Part shown: one piece after another, positions 47,232-58,698 of the stretch
Layout of the letters: each line of letters starts with the position of its first letter
How positions within the stretch are numbered: the stretch's first letter is position 1
DNA from: CAVRTM01 sp963696105
GTDB lineage: Bacteria > Actinomycetota > Actinomycetes > Actinomycetales > Dermatophilaceae
Direction: 5' to 3'
Assembly (NCBI GenBank): GCA_963696105.1
Contig: CAVOIP010000002.1
Location: forward strand, 186,001 to 250,000
DNA: 64,000 nt
Translations under genes and position numbers: made by a program
Notes under the pieces: model-generated
Database searches by the model: none
What the model was told of the DNA's origin: nothing
Seen by the model: only the letters and a program-made list of their open reading frames with translations

Positions 47232-49322
47232 CTAGTCGAGCACTTCACCGGTGGTGACGTTGACGGCGGGCACGCTCTGGGCCGCCTGTGCCGCCAGCGT
47301 CTGGGCAATGGTCGCAGCCAGGGCGGGCCCGATGCCCGGAACCTCGCGGATCTGTTCCTCCGAGGCGGCCCGCACCTTCTTGACGGAGCCGAAGTGCCGC
47401 AGCAGCGCCTTGCGCCGCGACTCCCCCAGGCCCGGGATGTCGTCCAGTGCGCTGGAGGTCATCGCCTTGGACCGGCGCTGGCGGTGGAACGTGATCGCGA
47501 ACCGGTGCGCCTCGTCGCGGACGCGCTGCAGCAGGTAGAGGCCCTCGCTGGTGCGCGGCAGGATCACCGGGAACTCCTGCCCGGGCAGCCAGACCTCCTC
47601 CAGCCGCTTGGCGAGCCCGACCAGGGCCACATCGTCGACCCCCAGCTCGGCGAGCGCGGCGCGGGCCGCGTTGACCTGGGGCAGGCCGCCGTCCACGACC
47701 ACGAGGTTGGGCGGGTAGGCGAACCGGCGCGGTCGCCCGGTGTCCGGGTCGATCCGGCTCCGGACCGACGCCCCGCCGTCCTCGCCGTCGCCGTCACGAC
47801 CGCCGTCGCCGGCCCCGCCCTGGCCGTCGTTCCGGTCGCGGTCGTCGCGGTCGCGGTCGTCCGCGCCGGGCGCGCTGCTGCCGACCCCCTCGATGTCGGT
47901 CGCGTCGACGCGGTCGTCGAGGTAGCGCCGGAAGCGGCGGGTCAGCACCTCGTGCATCGCCGCCGTGTCGTCGGTGCGCACCTGCCCCTGCTCGTCGACC
48001 GTGCCGCGGACGATGAACCGGCGGTACTCGGACTTGCGCGGCAGGCCGTCCTCGAACACCACCATCGAGGCGACGACGTTGGTCCCCTGGACGTGGCTGA
48101 CGTCGAAGCACTCGATCCGCAGTGGCGCGTCGGCCATCTCGAGGGTGTCCTGCAGCTCCTGCAACGCCTGGCTGCGGGCGGTCAGGTCACCGGCGCGGGC
48201 GACCTTGTGCCGCGCGAGGGACTGGTCGGCGTTGCGCTGCACGGTCTCCATGAGCGCCCGCTTGTCGCCGCGCTGGGGCACCCGCAGGTCCACCTGCGCG
48301 CCGCGCAGGCCGCTGAGCCACCGGGCGAGCAGGTCGGGGTCGGGGGGCAGGACGGGCACGAGGACCTCGCGCGGCACCCCCTCGGGCGACTCGCCGCCGT
48401 ACACCTGCTGGAGGAGGTGCTCGACGACCTCACCGGTGTTCTCGGCCTCCTTCTCGACCACCCACCCCCGTTGGCCGCGGACGCGGCCCCCACGGACGTG
48501 GAAGACCTGGACCGCGGCCTCGAGCTCGTCCTCGGCGAGGGCGAACACGTCGGCGTCCGTGGCGTCGGTGAGGACGACCGCGGACTTCTCCAGGGCGCGG
48601 TTGAGGGCGCCGATGTCGTCGCGGAGCCGGGCGGCCTGCTCGTAGTCCATCTCGCCGGCGGCGTCCTTCATCCGGCGCTCGAGCCGCTTGACGAACTTGC
48701 CGGTGTTGCCGGCCATGAAGTCGCAGAAGTCCTCGGCGATGGCGCGGTGCTCGTCGGCGTCGACCCGAGCGATGCACGGCGCCGAGCACTTGTCGATGTA
48801 GCCCAGCAGGCAGGGCCGACCGACCTGGCCGGCGCGCTTGAACACGCCGCTGCTGCAGGTGCGCATCGGGAAGACCCGCAGCAGCAGGTCGAGCGTCTCG
48901 CGGATCGCCCAGGCGTGGGCGTAGGGCCCGAAGTAGCGCGTGCCCTTGCGCTTGGAGCCGCGGAGCACCTGCGCCCGCGGGAACTCCTCGCCCATGGTCA
49001 CCGCGAGGTAGGGGTAGGACTTGTCGTCGCGGTACTTGACGTTGAAGCGGGGGTCGAACTCCTTGATCCAGGAGTACTCCAGCTGCAGCGCCTCGACCTC
49101 GGTGCTGACGACGGTCCACTCGACGCTCGCGCCGGTGGTGACCATCGAGCGTGTGCGCGGGTGCAGTGCCGAGATGTCCTGGAAGTACGACGAGAGCCGC
49201 GAGCGCAGCGACTTGGCCTTGCCGACGTAGATGACGCGGCCGCTGGCGTCACGGAAGCGGTAGACACCGGGGTCGACGGGGATCTCACCCGGTCGGGGAC
49301 GGTACGACGACGGGTCAGCCAC
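47232..49322 (-). CDS. uvrC: UvrABC system protein C
   Basis: A 696-residue UvrC, which makes both cuts around a DNA lesion with UvrB. It has the GIY-YIG nuclease domain (DPGVYRFRDASGRVIYVGKAKSLRSRLSSYF in adjacent blocks, residues 19-50), a UVR motif near 205-235, the RNase H-like 5' nuclease domain (VVVDGGLPQVNAA and IECFDVSHVQGTNVVASMVVFE) and two C-terminal helix-hairpin-helix motifs. Residues about 477-519 form an acidic/basic insert with DDRDRDDRDRND, absent from typical UvrC. GTG start. It is first in the uvrC-rapZ-yvcK-whiA order. Confidence 0.96.
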   Translation of the reverse strand: MADPSSYRPRPGEIPVDPGVYRFRDASGRVIYVGKAKSLRSRLSSYFQDISALHPRTRSMVTTGASVEWTVVSTEVEALQLEYSWIKEFDPRFNVKYRDDKSYPYLAVTMGEEFPRAQVLRGSKRKGTRYFGPYAHAWAIRETLDLLLRVFPMRTCSSGVFKRAGQVGRPCLLGYIDKCSAPCIARVDADEHRAIAEDFCDFMAGNTGKFVKRLERRMKDAAGEMDYEQAARLRDDIGALNRALEKSAVVLTDATDADVFALAEDELEAAVQVFHVRGGRVRGQRGWVVEKEAENTGEVVEHLLQQVYGGESPEGVPREVLVPVLPPDPDLLARWLSGLRGAQVDLRVPQRGDKRALMETVQRNADQSLARHKVARAGDLTARSQALQELQDTLEMADAPLRIECFDVSHVQGTNVVASMVVFEDGLPRKSEYRRFIVRGTVDEQGQVRTDDTAAMHEVLTRRFRRYLDDRVDATDIEGVGSSAPGADDRDRDDRDRNDGQGGAGDGGRDGDGEDGGASVRSRIDPDTGRPRRFAYPPNLVVVDGGLPQVNAARAALAELGVDDVALVGLAKRLEEVWLPGQEFPVILPRTSEGLYLLQRVRDEAHRFAITFHRQRRSKAMTSSALDDIPGLGESRRKALLRHFGSVKKVRAASEEQIREVPGIGPALAATIAQTLAAQAAQSVPAVNVTTGEVLD

Positions 49323-49385
49323 GGACCCAGTTTAGGAGCCGCTGCCGACGGGGGCTGCGCCCACCCGCCGTCCACCGCCCGCGGC

Positions 49386-49877
49386 TCAGGTCACGGTGAG
49401 CCGGTCGCCCTTGACCGTGACCGTCTTGGCCGGGAGCGGCCTGGTGGCGGGTCCCTGCTTCACCGCGCCCGTCGCGATGTCGAACCTGCTGCCGTGGCAG
49501 TTGCAGTTGATCGTGCCGTCGGCGACCTCGGCGACGGGGCACCCCATGTGCGTGCAGATCGAGCTGAAGGCCTTGAACTGGCCCGCGGCCGGCTGCGTCA
49601 CCACCGCCTGGGAGGCCGCGATGATCGTCCCGCCACCCACCGGGACGTCTGCCTTGGCGACGCCCTGGGAGTCGCCGGAGCCGCCGGCGGCCGTGGTGGC
49701 CGCGCTGCTGCTCCCGCCGCCGGAGCTGCCGGCGGCGGGAGCACCCGCCGACGAGTCACTGCCGCACGCGGCGAGCACCGTGGCACCGACGGCAGCGAGA
49801 CCGACGGCCCCCGCGCCGCGGATCACGGCACGGCGCTCGGGGTGTGCTGCGGTGGGGCCTGGTTCGGCCTGGGGCAT
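49386..49877 (-). CDS. Rieske (2Fe-2S) lipoprotein with Tat-like signal
   Basis: A 163-residue exported iron-sulfur protein. The N-terminus carries a twin-Arg motif (ERRAVIRGAG) and a lipobox VLAACGS, so it should be exported folded and lipid-anchored. A Ser/Gly/Ala-rich linker (about residues 40-75) leads to a Rieske domain with CTHMGC and CNCHGS, whose two Cys and two His bind the cluster. It is not beside cytochrome bc genes, so it is probably a standalone electron carrier. It lies 63 bp upstream of uvrC on the same strand. Confidence 0.9.
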   Translation of the reverse strand: MPQAEPGPTAAHPERRAVIRGAGAVGLAAVGATVLAACGSDSSAGAPAAGSSGGGSSSAATTAAGGSGDSQGVAKADVPVGGGTIIAASQAVVTQPAAGQFKAFSSICTHMGCPVAEVADGTINCNCHGSRFDIATGAVKQGPATRPLPAKTVTVKGDRLTVT

Positions 49878-50070
49878 GGTGGTCCTCCGTTTCCGGGCAG
49901 GGTCGGCTCCCCGCTCCTGGAGGGGGAACGTCCACCGGGCCCCGAAGGTTCACGCCGGCGGCTGGTTCCTGCTCCGGACGGATGCGGACGGGCGCCCTCG
50001 CGCCGCGGCCGACTGTGGGAGTCTGGCGGCCGCCGGATCTGCCGGTGGGGGTCGAGCAGGGAGCGGACGG

Positions 50071-50860
50071 ATGGACGCGCAAGCGTACGACGCCTTCACG
50101 GCGGCACTGCAGGGAGTCACTGGCCGGCCGCCCCGACGTCCTCGGGCTGGTCGCCCTCGGCTCCATGGCCGGGCGGGACTACCAGCCGGACGAGTTCTCC
50201 GACCACGACTTCTTCGTCGTCGCCGCGCCCTCGTCCGCCGAGCCGCTGCGCGGGGACCTGTCCTGGCTGCCGGCCCGGGACCGGGTGCTGCTGTCGTTCC
50301 GCGAGACGGCACACGGGTTGAAGGTGCTGTACGACGACGGGCACCTGCTCGAGCTGGCGGTGTTCGCGCCGGACGAGCTCGCGCTCGCCTCCGTCAACCG
50401 CTACCGGGTCCTGCTCGACCGGGCTGACGTGGAGGCGCGGATGGAGGCGGTCGTGCGGGCGACGGCCGAGGCGGCCGCGGCGGGCGCGCCGACCGACGAC
50501 GCCCTGCTCGGGCTGTTCCTGTCGGCGCTCCTCGTCGGGGTGGGCCGGCACCTGCGCGGTGAACGCGCCAGCGGCCGCAACCTCGTCCACGGGCAGGCCC
50601 TGCGGCACCTGCTCGTCCTGCTGGAGCGGCACGTCCCCAGCCCCCGCTCCGGCCTCCTGGACGAGCTCGACCCGCACCGCCGGTTCGAGGCGGTCCACCC
50701 CGACCTGGGGCGGCAGGTCGACGCCGCCCTGTCGAAGGCGACCCCGCGCGCGGCGGTGCTCCTGCTCGACGTGGCCGAGCAGGAGCTGCGCGAGCGCGTC
50801 GACCACTTTCCGTACGACGCCTGCGCCGTGGTCCGCTCGCGGCTGCACGACCCCCGCTGA
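50071..50860 (+). CDS. Nucleotidyltransferase-like protein, one probable frameshift near the start
   Basis: A 262-residue protein, after correction, with a minimal nucleotidyltransferase start: ESLAGRPDVLGLVALGSMAGRDYQPDEFSDHDFFVV, holding the GS and DxD-type elements (SDHD). The C-terminal part is helical, as in aminoglycoside/kanamycin nucleotidyltransferase-like proteins. The ATG at 50071 with AGGGAG 7 bases upstream begins MDAQAYDAFTAAL, but the domain continues one frame over. One extra G at about 50114 (cagggag for caggag) would join them. It is divergent from the Rieske gene. The substrate is unknown. Confidence 0.65.
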
Positions 50861-50865
50861 CCAGA

Positions 50866-50905
50866 GTGACCACCCCCCGCCGACCAGAGTGACCACTCCC
50901 GCCGA
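50866..50905 (+). repeat. Two-copy direct repeat after the nucleotidyltransferase gene
   Basis: gaccagagtgaccac occurs twice, about 22-23 bp apart, at 50869 and 50891, inside the 248-bp gap 50861-51108. The rest of that gap shows no gene. It may be a remnant of a short tandem array. Confidence 0.6.
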
Positions 50906-51108
50906 CCGGGGCTGGCCACGCCGCGCCGACGCGCCGGCCAGGCCGCTGACCGGGCGGACCCCGCCGCGCCGCTCTCCCCCACCGTGCGTGCGGCCACCCT
51001 GCACGGGCATGGACATCCGGGGCGCTGAACCGCGCCCGACCGGGTGTCCCGGGGTGCAGAATGCGACAGGGCTGCCATGACCTCCGCGCCCCCACCGAGG
51101 AGCACCGC

Positions 51109-51429
51109 ATGAGCGAGATCAGCACCGTCGCGATCATCACCGCCAAGCCCGGCCGCGGGCCGGACGTCGAACAGGCCCTGCGGATCCTGGCGGCGGCCAC
51201 CCACGCCGAGCCCGGCTGCCTGCTCTTCAGCCTGCAGCAGGGCATGCGGGACCCCGACGTGTTCCTCACCGTCGAGAAGTGGGACTCCCTCGACAGCCTG
51301 GAGGGGCACCTCGCCTCGGACCACCTCGCCGAGGCCATCGAGAGCACCCGGCACCTGCTGGCCTCCGAGCCGCAGATCATCCCCGCGCAGCCGCTCGCCG
51401 CCGGGGAGCCGGCCAAGAGCACCTACTGA
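51109..51429 (+). CDS. Antibiotic biosynthesis monooxygenase (ABM) domain / quinol monooxygenase-like protein
   Basis: A 106-residue single ABM domain. It starts STVAIITAKPGRGPDVEQALR, with EPGCLLFSLQQGMRDPDVFLTVEKWDSLDSLEGHLASDHL giving the usual ferredoxin-like fold with the His and Trp seen in YgiN-type quinol monooxygenases. The ATG at 51109 follows GAGGAGC. It is convergent with uvrA, and a perfect palindrome lies between them. The physiological substrate is unknown. Confidence 0.85.
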   Translation: MSEISTVAIITAKPGRGPDVEQALRILAAATHAEPGCLLFSLQQGMRDPDVFLTVEKWDSLDSLEGHLASDHLAEAIESTRHLLASEPQIIPAQPLAAGEPAKSTY

Positions 51430-51500
51430 AGGCACCTCCGGGGGGACAGCCGTTCCGCCACGACGTCCGGACCCGTCTGGTCCAGCACGTGTCCGGACCC

Positions 51501-51530
51501 GTCCGGACCGGCACGCGTGCCGGTCCGGAC
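51501..51530. terminator. Perfect 30-bp palindrome between convergent ABM gene and uvrA
   Basis: Bases 51501-51530 read the same on both strands, starting gtccggaccggcac, with no loop bases. Two near copies of gtccggacccgt lie just before it (51465 and 51491). It is 27 bases past the uvrA stop and 71 bases past the ABM stop, so a two-way terminator is the simplest reading. A protein-binding site is the alternative. Confidence 0.7.
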
Positions 51531-51557
51531 TGGTGCGTGGTCAGCGCGGGTGCCAGG

Positions 51558-54704
<3,147 letters not shown>

Positions 54705-54789
54705 GTCGACAATCGTAGGTGCCCGCACCGACACCCTCCTCCCCGAAACCGGCCGCGCGGTCCTCAGACGCCGGGCATACGGTGCGGTC
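54705..54789. promoter_or_regulatory. Divergent leaderless promoters for uvrA and the GH15 gene
   Basis: In this 85-bp gap TACGAT (minus strand, 54717-54712) precedes the uvrA GTG by 7 bases, and TACGGT (plus strand, 54778-54783) precedes the GH15 ATG by 6 bases. Neither gene has a Shine-Dalgarno motif. I do not see a clear LexA-type operator here. Confidence 0.45.
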
Positions 54790-56559
54790 ATGGCACTTCC
54801 GATCGAGGACTACGCCGTCCTGGGCGACACGGGCACCGCTGCCCTCGTCGGTCGTGACGGCTCCGTGGACTGGCTCTGTCTCCCCCGGTTCGACTCTCCC
54901 GCCTGCTTCGCCGCGCTCCTGGGCACGCCGGAGCACGGCCGCTGGCTGATCGGACCCGAGGGCCGGGCGAGGACGACCCGCCGGTACCGGGACGACAGCC
55001 TCGTCCTGGAGACCACCCACGAGACCGACACGGGGGTGGTGAAGGTCACCGATCTCATGCCGTTGCGGGACGGCCGCGCCGACATCCTGCGCCGCGTGGT
55101 GGGCGTCTCCGGCACGGTCCGGATGCGGCACCAGTGGGTGGTGCGGTTCGGCTACGGCAAGGTCCGGCCGTGGGTCCGGCGCCGCCTCGACGGCAGCGGC
55201 AACGAGGTCATCTCGGCCGTCGCCGGCCCCGACATGGTGGTCCTGCGCGGGTCGCGGCTCCCGCGGGCCGTCGACGGCCACCACGAGGACGAGTTCGACG
55301 TGAACGAGGGCGACGAGCTCACCTTCTCCACCACCTGGTCCCCTTCGCACAAGCCCGTTCCCGTGGCCGTGGACGTGGACCGCCAGATCGCCGAGACGAT
55401 GGCGCTCAGCGAGCGGTGGTTCGCCCGGTGCGACTACACCGGCCCCTACCGGGCCGCGGTGACCCGGTCCCTGCTGGTGCTGCGGCTGCTCACCCACGGC
55501 GGCACCGGCGGCATCGTCGCGGCCCCCACCACGTCGCTGCCGGAGGACTTCGGCGGCAGCCGCAACTGGGACTACCGCTTCTGCTGGCTGCGCGACGCCT
55601 CACTGACCGTCGAGGCGCTGCTGGCCTCCGGCTTCGACCAGGAGACGCGCCTGTGGCGGGGCTGGCTGCTGCGCGCCATCGCCGGCGACCCCGAGGACAT
55701 GCAGATCATGTACGCCGTGGACGGGGCCCGCGAGCTGCCCGAGCGTGAGCTGACGCACCTGCCCGGCTACGCCGACTCGCGGCCGGTCCGGCTCGGGAAC
55801 GCGGCGGTCGACCAGCGCCAGACCGACGTGCTCGGCGAGGTGATGGTCGCCCTGGAGACCGCCCGGCAGGCCGGCATCCGCGACTCGGCGGACTCCTGGG
55901 CGCTGCAACGCACGCTGGTCGAGGACCTCGAGCAGCACTGGCAGCAGCCGGACAACGGCATCTGGGAGATCCGCGGCGAGCAGCAGCACTTCACCCACTC
56001 CCGCGTCATGGTCTGGGCCGCGTTCGACCGGGCCGTGGCCGCGGTCGAGCGGCACGGCCTGGACGGGCCGGTGGAGCGGTGGCGGGCGCTGCGGGAGGAG
56101 GTGCGCCAGGAGGTGCTGACGCGCGGCTACGACAGCGAGCGGGGCACGTTCGTCCAGCACTACGGCACCAAGGAGGTCGACGCCTCGCTGCTGCTGATCC
56201 CCAAGGTCGGGTTCCTGCCGCCGGACGATCCCCGCGTGCTCGGGACCATCCGGGCCGTGGAGGAGGACCTGATGCACGAGGGCCTGCTGCTGCGGTACCG
56301 CACCGGCAGCGGGGTGGACGGGCTGACCGGCGACGAGCACCCCTTCCTCGCCTGCTCGTTCTGGCTGGTGTCCGCGTACGCCGGTGCCGGGCGCGACGAG
56401 GAAGCCCACTCGCTGATGAAGCGCCTGGTGTCACTGTCCACCGACCTCGGGCTGATGGCCGAGGAGTACGACCCCGTGCGCGAGCGGATGGTGGGCAACT
56501 TCCCTCAGGCGTTCAGCCACCTCGCGCTGATCAGCGCCGCGGTCAGGCTGGGCGCATGA
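54790..56559 (+). CDS. Glycoside hydrolase family 15 protein (glucoamylase/trehalase-like)
   Basis: A 589-residue cytosolic GH15-family enzyme. The N-terminal domain begins PIEDYAVLGDTGTAALVGRDGSVDWLCLPRFDSPACFAALLG, as in the trehalase-like N-domain group. The (alpha/alpha)6 barrel has FGGSRNWDYRFCWLRDASLTVEALL and DNGIWEIRGEQQHFTHSRVM with candidate acid residues, and ends in FPQAFSHLALISAA. Actinobacterial members include the trehalases of mycobacteria, so trehalose or alpha-glucan breakdown is likely. There is no signal peptide. It overlaps the next gene by ATGA. Confidence 0.92.
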   Translation: MALPIEDYAVLGDTGTAALVGRDGSVDWLCLPRFDSPACFAALLGTPEHGRWLIGPEGRARTTRRYRDDSLVLETTHETDTGVVKVTDLMPLRDGRADILRRVVGVSGTVRMRHQWVVRFGYGKVRPWVRRRLDGSGNEVISAVAGPDMVVLRGSRLPRAVDGHHEDEFDVNEGDELTFSTTWSPSHKPVPVAVDVDRQIAETMALSERWFARCDYTGPYRAAVTRSLLVLRLLTHGGTGGIVAAPTTSLPEDFGGSRNWDYRFCWLRDASLTVEALLASGFDQETRLWRGWLLRAIAGDPEDMQIMYAVDGARELPERELTHLPGYADSRPVRLGNAAVDQRQTDVLGEVMVALETARQAGIRDSADSWALQRTLVEDLEQHWQQPDNGIWEIRGEQQHFTHSRVMVWAAFDRAVAAVERHGLDGPVERWRALREEVRQEVLTRGYDSERGTFVQHYGTKEVDASLLLIPKVGFLPPDDPRVLGTIRAVEEDLMHEGLLLRYRTGSGVDGLTGDEHPFLACSFWLVSAYAGAGRDEEAHSLMKRLVSLSTDLGLMAEEYDPVRERMVGNFPQAFSHLALISAAVRLGA

Positions 56560-57257
56560 CCTCCCACCTGCTCGACAACCTCGAGCTGCTGGAGACCGAG
56601 ACCCGCGCGCTGCTGGCCACCGCGGCCCGGCTGGACGACGCGGCGATGGCCGCGCCGAGCCTCTGCGAGGGATGGACCCGCGCCCACGTCGTGACCCACG
56701 TGGCCCGCAACGCCGACGCGCTGTGCCACCTCGCGCGCTGGGCGACCACGGGCGTCCCCACCCCGATGTACGCCTCCCCCGAGGCTCGGGACGCCGACAT
56801 CGTCGAGGGCGCCCGCCGGCCCGCCGCCGAGCAGGTCGCCGACCTGGTCTCCTCCGCCGCCCGGTTCGCCGAGATCGCGCCCTCGCTCGCCGGGGCCGGC
56901 GAGGAGCGGCAGGTGGAGGTGCGCGGCGGCCGGACGGTGCCCGGCCGTGACCTGCCGACGCTGCGGCTGCGGGAGGTCGTCCTCCACCACGTCGACCTGG
57001 CCATGGGCTTCACGCTCGCCGACGCCGACGCCGGCTTCGTCGAGCGCACCCTGCGCCGCGCGGTGGCCACGCTGGCGGACGCGCCGGCGGCGCCGTCGCT
57101 GCGGATCCGCAGCGACGAGGGCGACGTGTGGTCGATCGGCGACGGGGCGACGTACGTCACCGGCAGCAGGGCGGCCCTGCTGCTGTGGATCGCCCGGGGC
57201 CGGACGGACGCGGTCACGACCGAGGGGGCGCTGCCTGCACTGCCTCCCTGGGGCTGA
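56556..57257 (+). CDS. Maleylpyruvate isomerase-family (MDMPI/DinB-like) mycothiol-related protein
   Basis: A 233-residue protein of the actinobacterial MDMPI N-terminal/TIGR03083 group. The DinB-like four-helix part has LLATAARLDDAAMAAPSLCEGWTRAHVVTHVARNADAL with a metal-binding His, and RLREVVLHHVDLAMGF provides the second His pair. The C-terminal part ends GSRAALLLWIARGR, as in the MDMPI C-domain. The family includes mycothiol-dependent isomerases and transferases; the reaction here is unknown. The ATG overlaps the GH15 stop. Confidence 0.85.
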   Translation: MTSHLLDNLELLETETRALLATAARLDDAAMAAPSLCEGWTRAHVVTHVARNADALCHLARWATTGVPTPMYASPEARDADIVEGARRPAAEQVADLVSSAARFAEIAPSLAGAGEERQVEVRGGRTVPGRDLPTLRLREVVLHHVDLAMGFTLADADAGFVERTLRRAVATLADAPAAPSLRIRSDEGDVWSIGDGATYVTGSRAALLLWIARGRTDAVTTEGALPALPPWG

Positions 57258-57277
57258 CCTGTCGGGGGCGCCGTCGC

Positions 57278-57955
57278 TCAGGTCCCGGCGGTCTCGCGGC
57301 TCACGCCGGCCTTGCGGGCCAGCGCGACCGCACCGAGCGCCGAGTGGACGTTGAGCTTGGACAGGATGCTCTGCACGTGCGTCCGGACCGTGTTGGGCGA
57401 GACCTTGAGCAGCTCGCCGATCTGCGTGCGCGACAGCCCGTCCATCAGGCCGAACAGCACGTCGCGCTCACGGTTGGTCAGCCGGCCGATCGCCTCCTGC
57501 TCGGGGGTGGCGGCCGGCCCGCCGGCGGAGAGGTACATCAGGGCCTTGGTGAGCATGTCGGACGGGATCCGGCTCTCGCCGCGACCCGCCGCGCGCACCG
57601 CCGCCACGAGCGTGTCGGCCGTGTCGGCCTTGTCGACCCAGCCGCGGACGCCCATCTGCACCGCCTCGAGGACGCGGGGTACCTCCTCGGCGGCGCCGGT
57701 GACGACGACGATGCCGATGTCGGGCCAGGTGCCGAGGATCTCCCGGCCGAGGCGCAGCCCGTCGTCACCGGCGAGGTCGAGGTCGAGCGCGATGACGTCG
57801 ACGTCGTTGCGCTGGAGCAGCTCCCAGCTGTCGCTGGCCGCCCGGGCCGTCCCGACCACGGTGAGGTCGTGCTCCTCCCCCAGCCGGCTCGCCAGCGCGT
57901 CGGCGAAGACCTGGTGGTCGTCGATGACCGCCACCCTGATTGCTGTCGAGCTCAT
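57278..57955 (-). CDS. NarL/LuxR-family response regulator
   Basis: A 225-residue two-domain regulator. The receiver domain (about 7-125) has the acidic pair IDDHQ, the likely phosphorylated Asp58 in VIALDLDLAGDDG, and the switch Lys in WVDKAD. The LuxR-type HTH (about 158-220) reads LTNRERDVLFGLMDGLSRTQIGELLKVSPNTVRTHVQSILSKLNVHS. It is divergent from the MDMPI end (convergent 3' ends) and 92 bp downstream of a second, similar regulator gene. It may share the histidine kinase of that gene pair. Confidence 0.92.
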   Translation of the reverse strand: MSSTAIRVAVIDDHQVFADALASRLGEEHDLTVVGTARAASDSWELLQRNDVDVIALDLDLAGDDGLRLGREILGTWPDIGIVVVTGAAEEVPRVLEAVQMGVRGWVDKADTADTLVAAVRAAGRGESRIPSDMLTKALMYLSAGGPAATPEQEAIGRLTNRERDVLFGLMDGLSRTQIGELLKVSPNTVRTHVQSILSKLNVHSALGAVALARKAGVSRETAGT

Positions 57956-58047
57956 GCGTACCGTCCTTGGTGCGTGATCCTGTGGTGGGCGTTCCGCTGC
58001 TCAGCGAAACGGTTCGGAAGTATGTGCGCCGGTGCCGGCCCGAGGCG

Positions 58048-58698
58048 TCAGTCCTGGGGCACGGGCCGGCCGTTCGGCACACCGCCGGCGTTCATCAGCG
58101 CGGCGACCTGCAGCCGCGAGTGCACGCCGAGCTTGGTGAGGAGGTTCTGGACGTGGGTGCGGGCGGTGCTGCGCTGGACACCGAGGTTGCGCGCCATCTC
58201 CTCGGTGGTCTGGCCGTCGAGGATGCAGCGCATCACCTCCCACTCGCGGTCGGTGAGGAACCGCAGCACCCACAGCGGGTTGTCGGCGGACTCCCGCGAG
58301 CTCTGGACCTGTTGGAGCAGGTCCGAGTCCACGGCCATGTGCCCGTCGCGGGCGCGCTCGAGGGCGGCGATGATCTCGGTGACCGGCCGCTCCTTGCTCA
58401 CGAAGCCGTGGGCGCCCTTGCCGATGGCCTCGGCCACGACCGTCTGGTCGGTGGAGCCCGACAGGATGATGATCTTGGTCGCCGGCGAGGCGGCGTGGAT
58501 CAGCCCGATGGCGCTGAGCCCACTCTCGTCGGGGAAGGACACGTCGAGCAGGCACGCGTCGGGCTGGTGCTCCCGCACGGCCTCGACGGCATCGCCCGGC
58601 CGCCCCGGGGTGGCCACCACCTCGTGACCCTCCTCGGTGAGCGCGAGGGCCAGCGCGTCGACCAGCAGGCGGTGGTCGTCGCAGACCACCAGTCTCAT
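58048..58698 (-). CDS. NarL/LuxR-family response regulator, coupled to a histidine kinase
   Basis: A 216-residue regulator. The receiver domain begins MRLVVCDDHRLLVDALALAL, the probable phospho-acceptor is Asp52 in CLLDVSFPDESG, and the switch Lys is in GFVSKERP. The HTH LTDREWEVMRCILDGQTTEEMARNLGVQRSTARTHVQNLLTKLGVHS is of LuxR type. The ATG overlaps the stop of the kinase gene by ATGA. It is similar in design to the regulator just downstream, but the sequences have clearly diverged. Confidence 0.93.
   Translation of the reverse strand: MRLVVCDDHRLLVDALALALTEEGHEVVATPGRPGDAVEAVREHQPDACLLDVSFPDESGLSAIGLIHAASPATKIIILSGSTDQTVVAEAIGKGAHGFVSKERPVTEIIAALERARDGHMAVDSDLLQQVQSSRESADNPLWVLRFLTDREWEVMRCILDGQTTEEMARNLGVQRSTARTHVQNLLTKLGVHSRLQVAALMNAGGVPNGRPVPQD

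Noticed and set aside
46293..50321. Open frame of about 1340 codons opposite rapZ, uvrC and the Rieske gene
   Set aside because: Same shadow effect. The minus-strand genes have clear family motifs and explain the region fully.
51501..51530. Phage attachment site or transposon end
   Set aside because: No integrase, transposase or direct target repeat is nearby. Its position between convergent genes fits a terminator.
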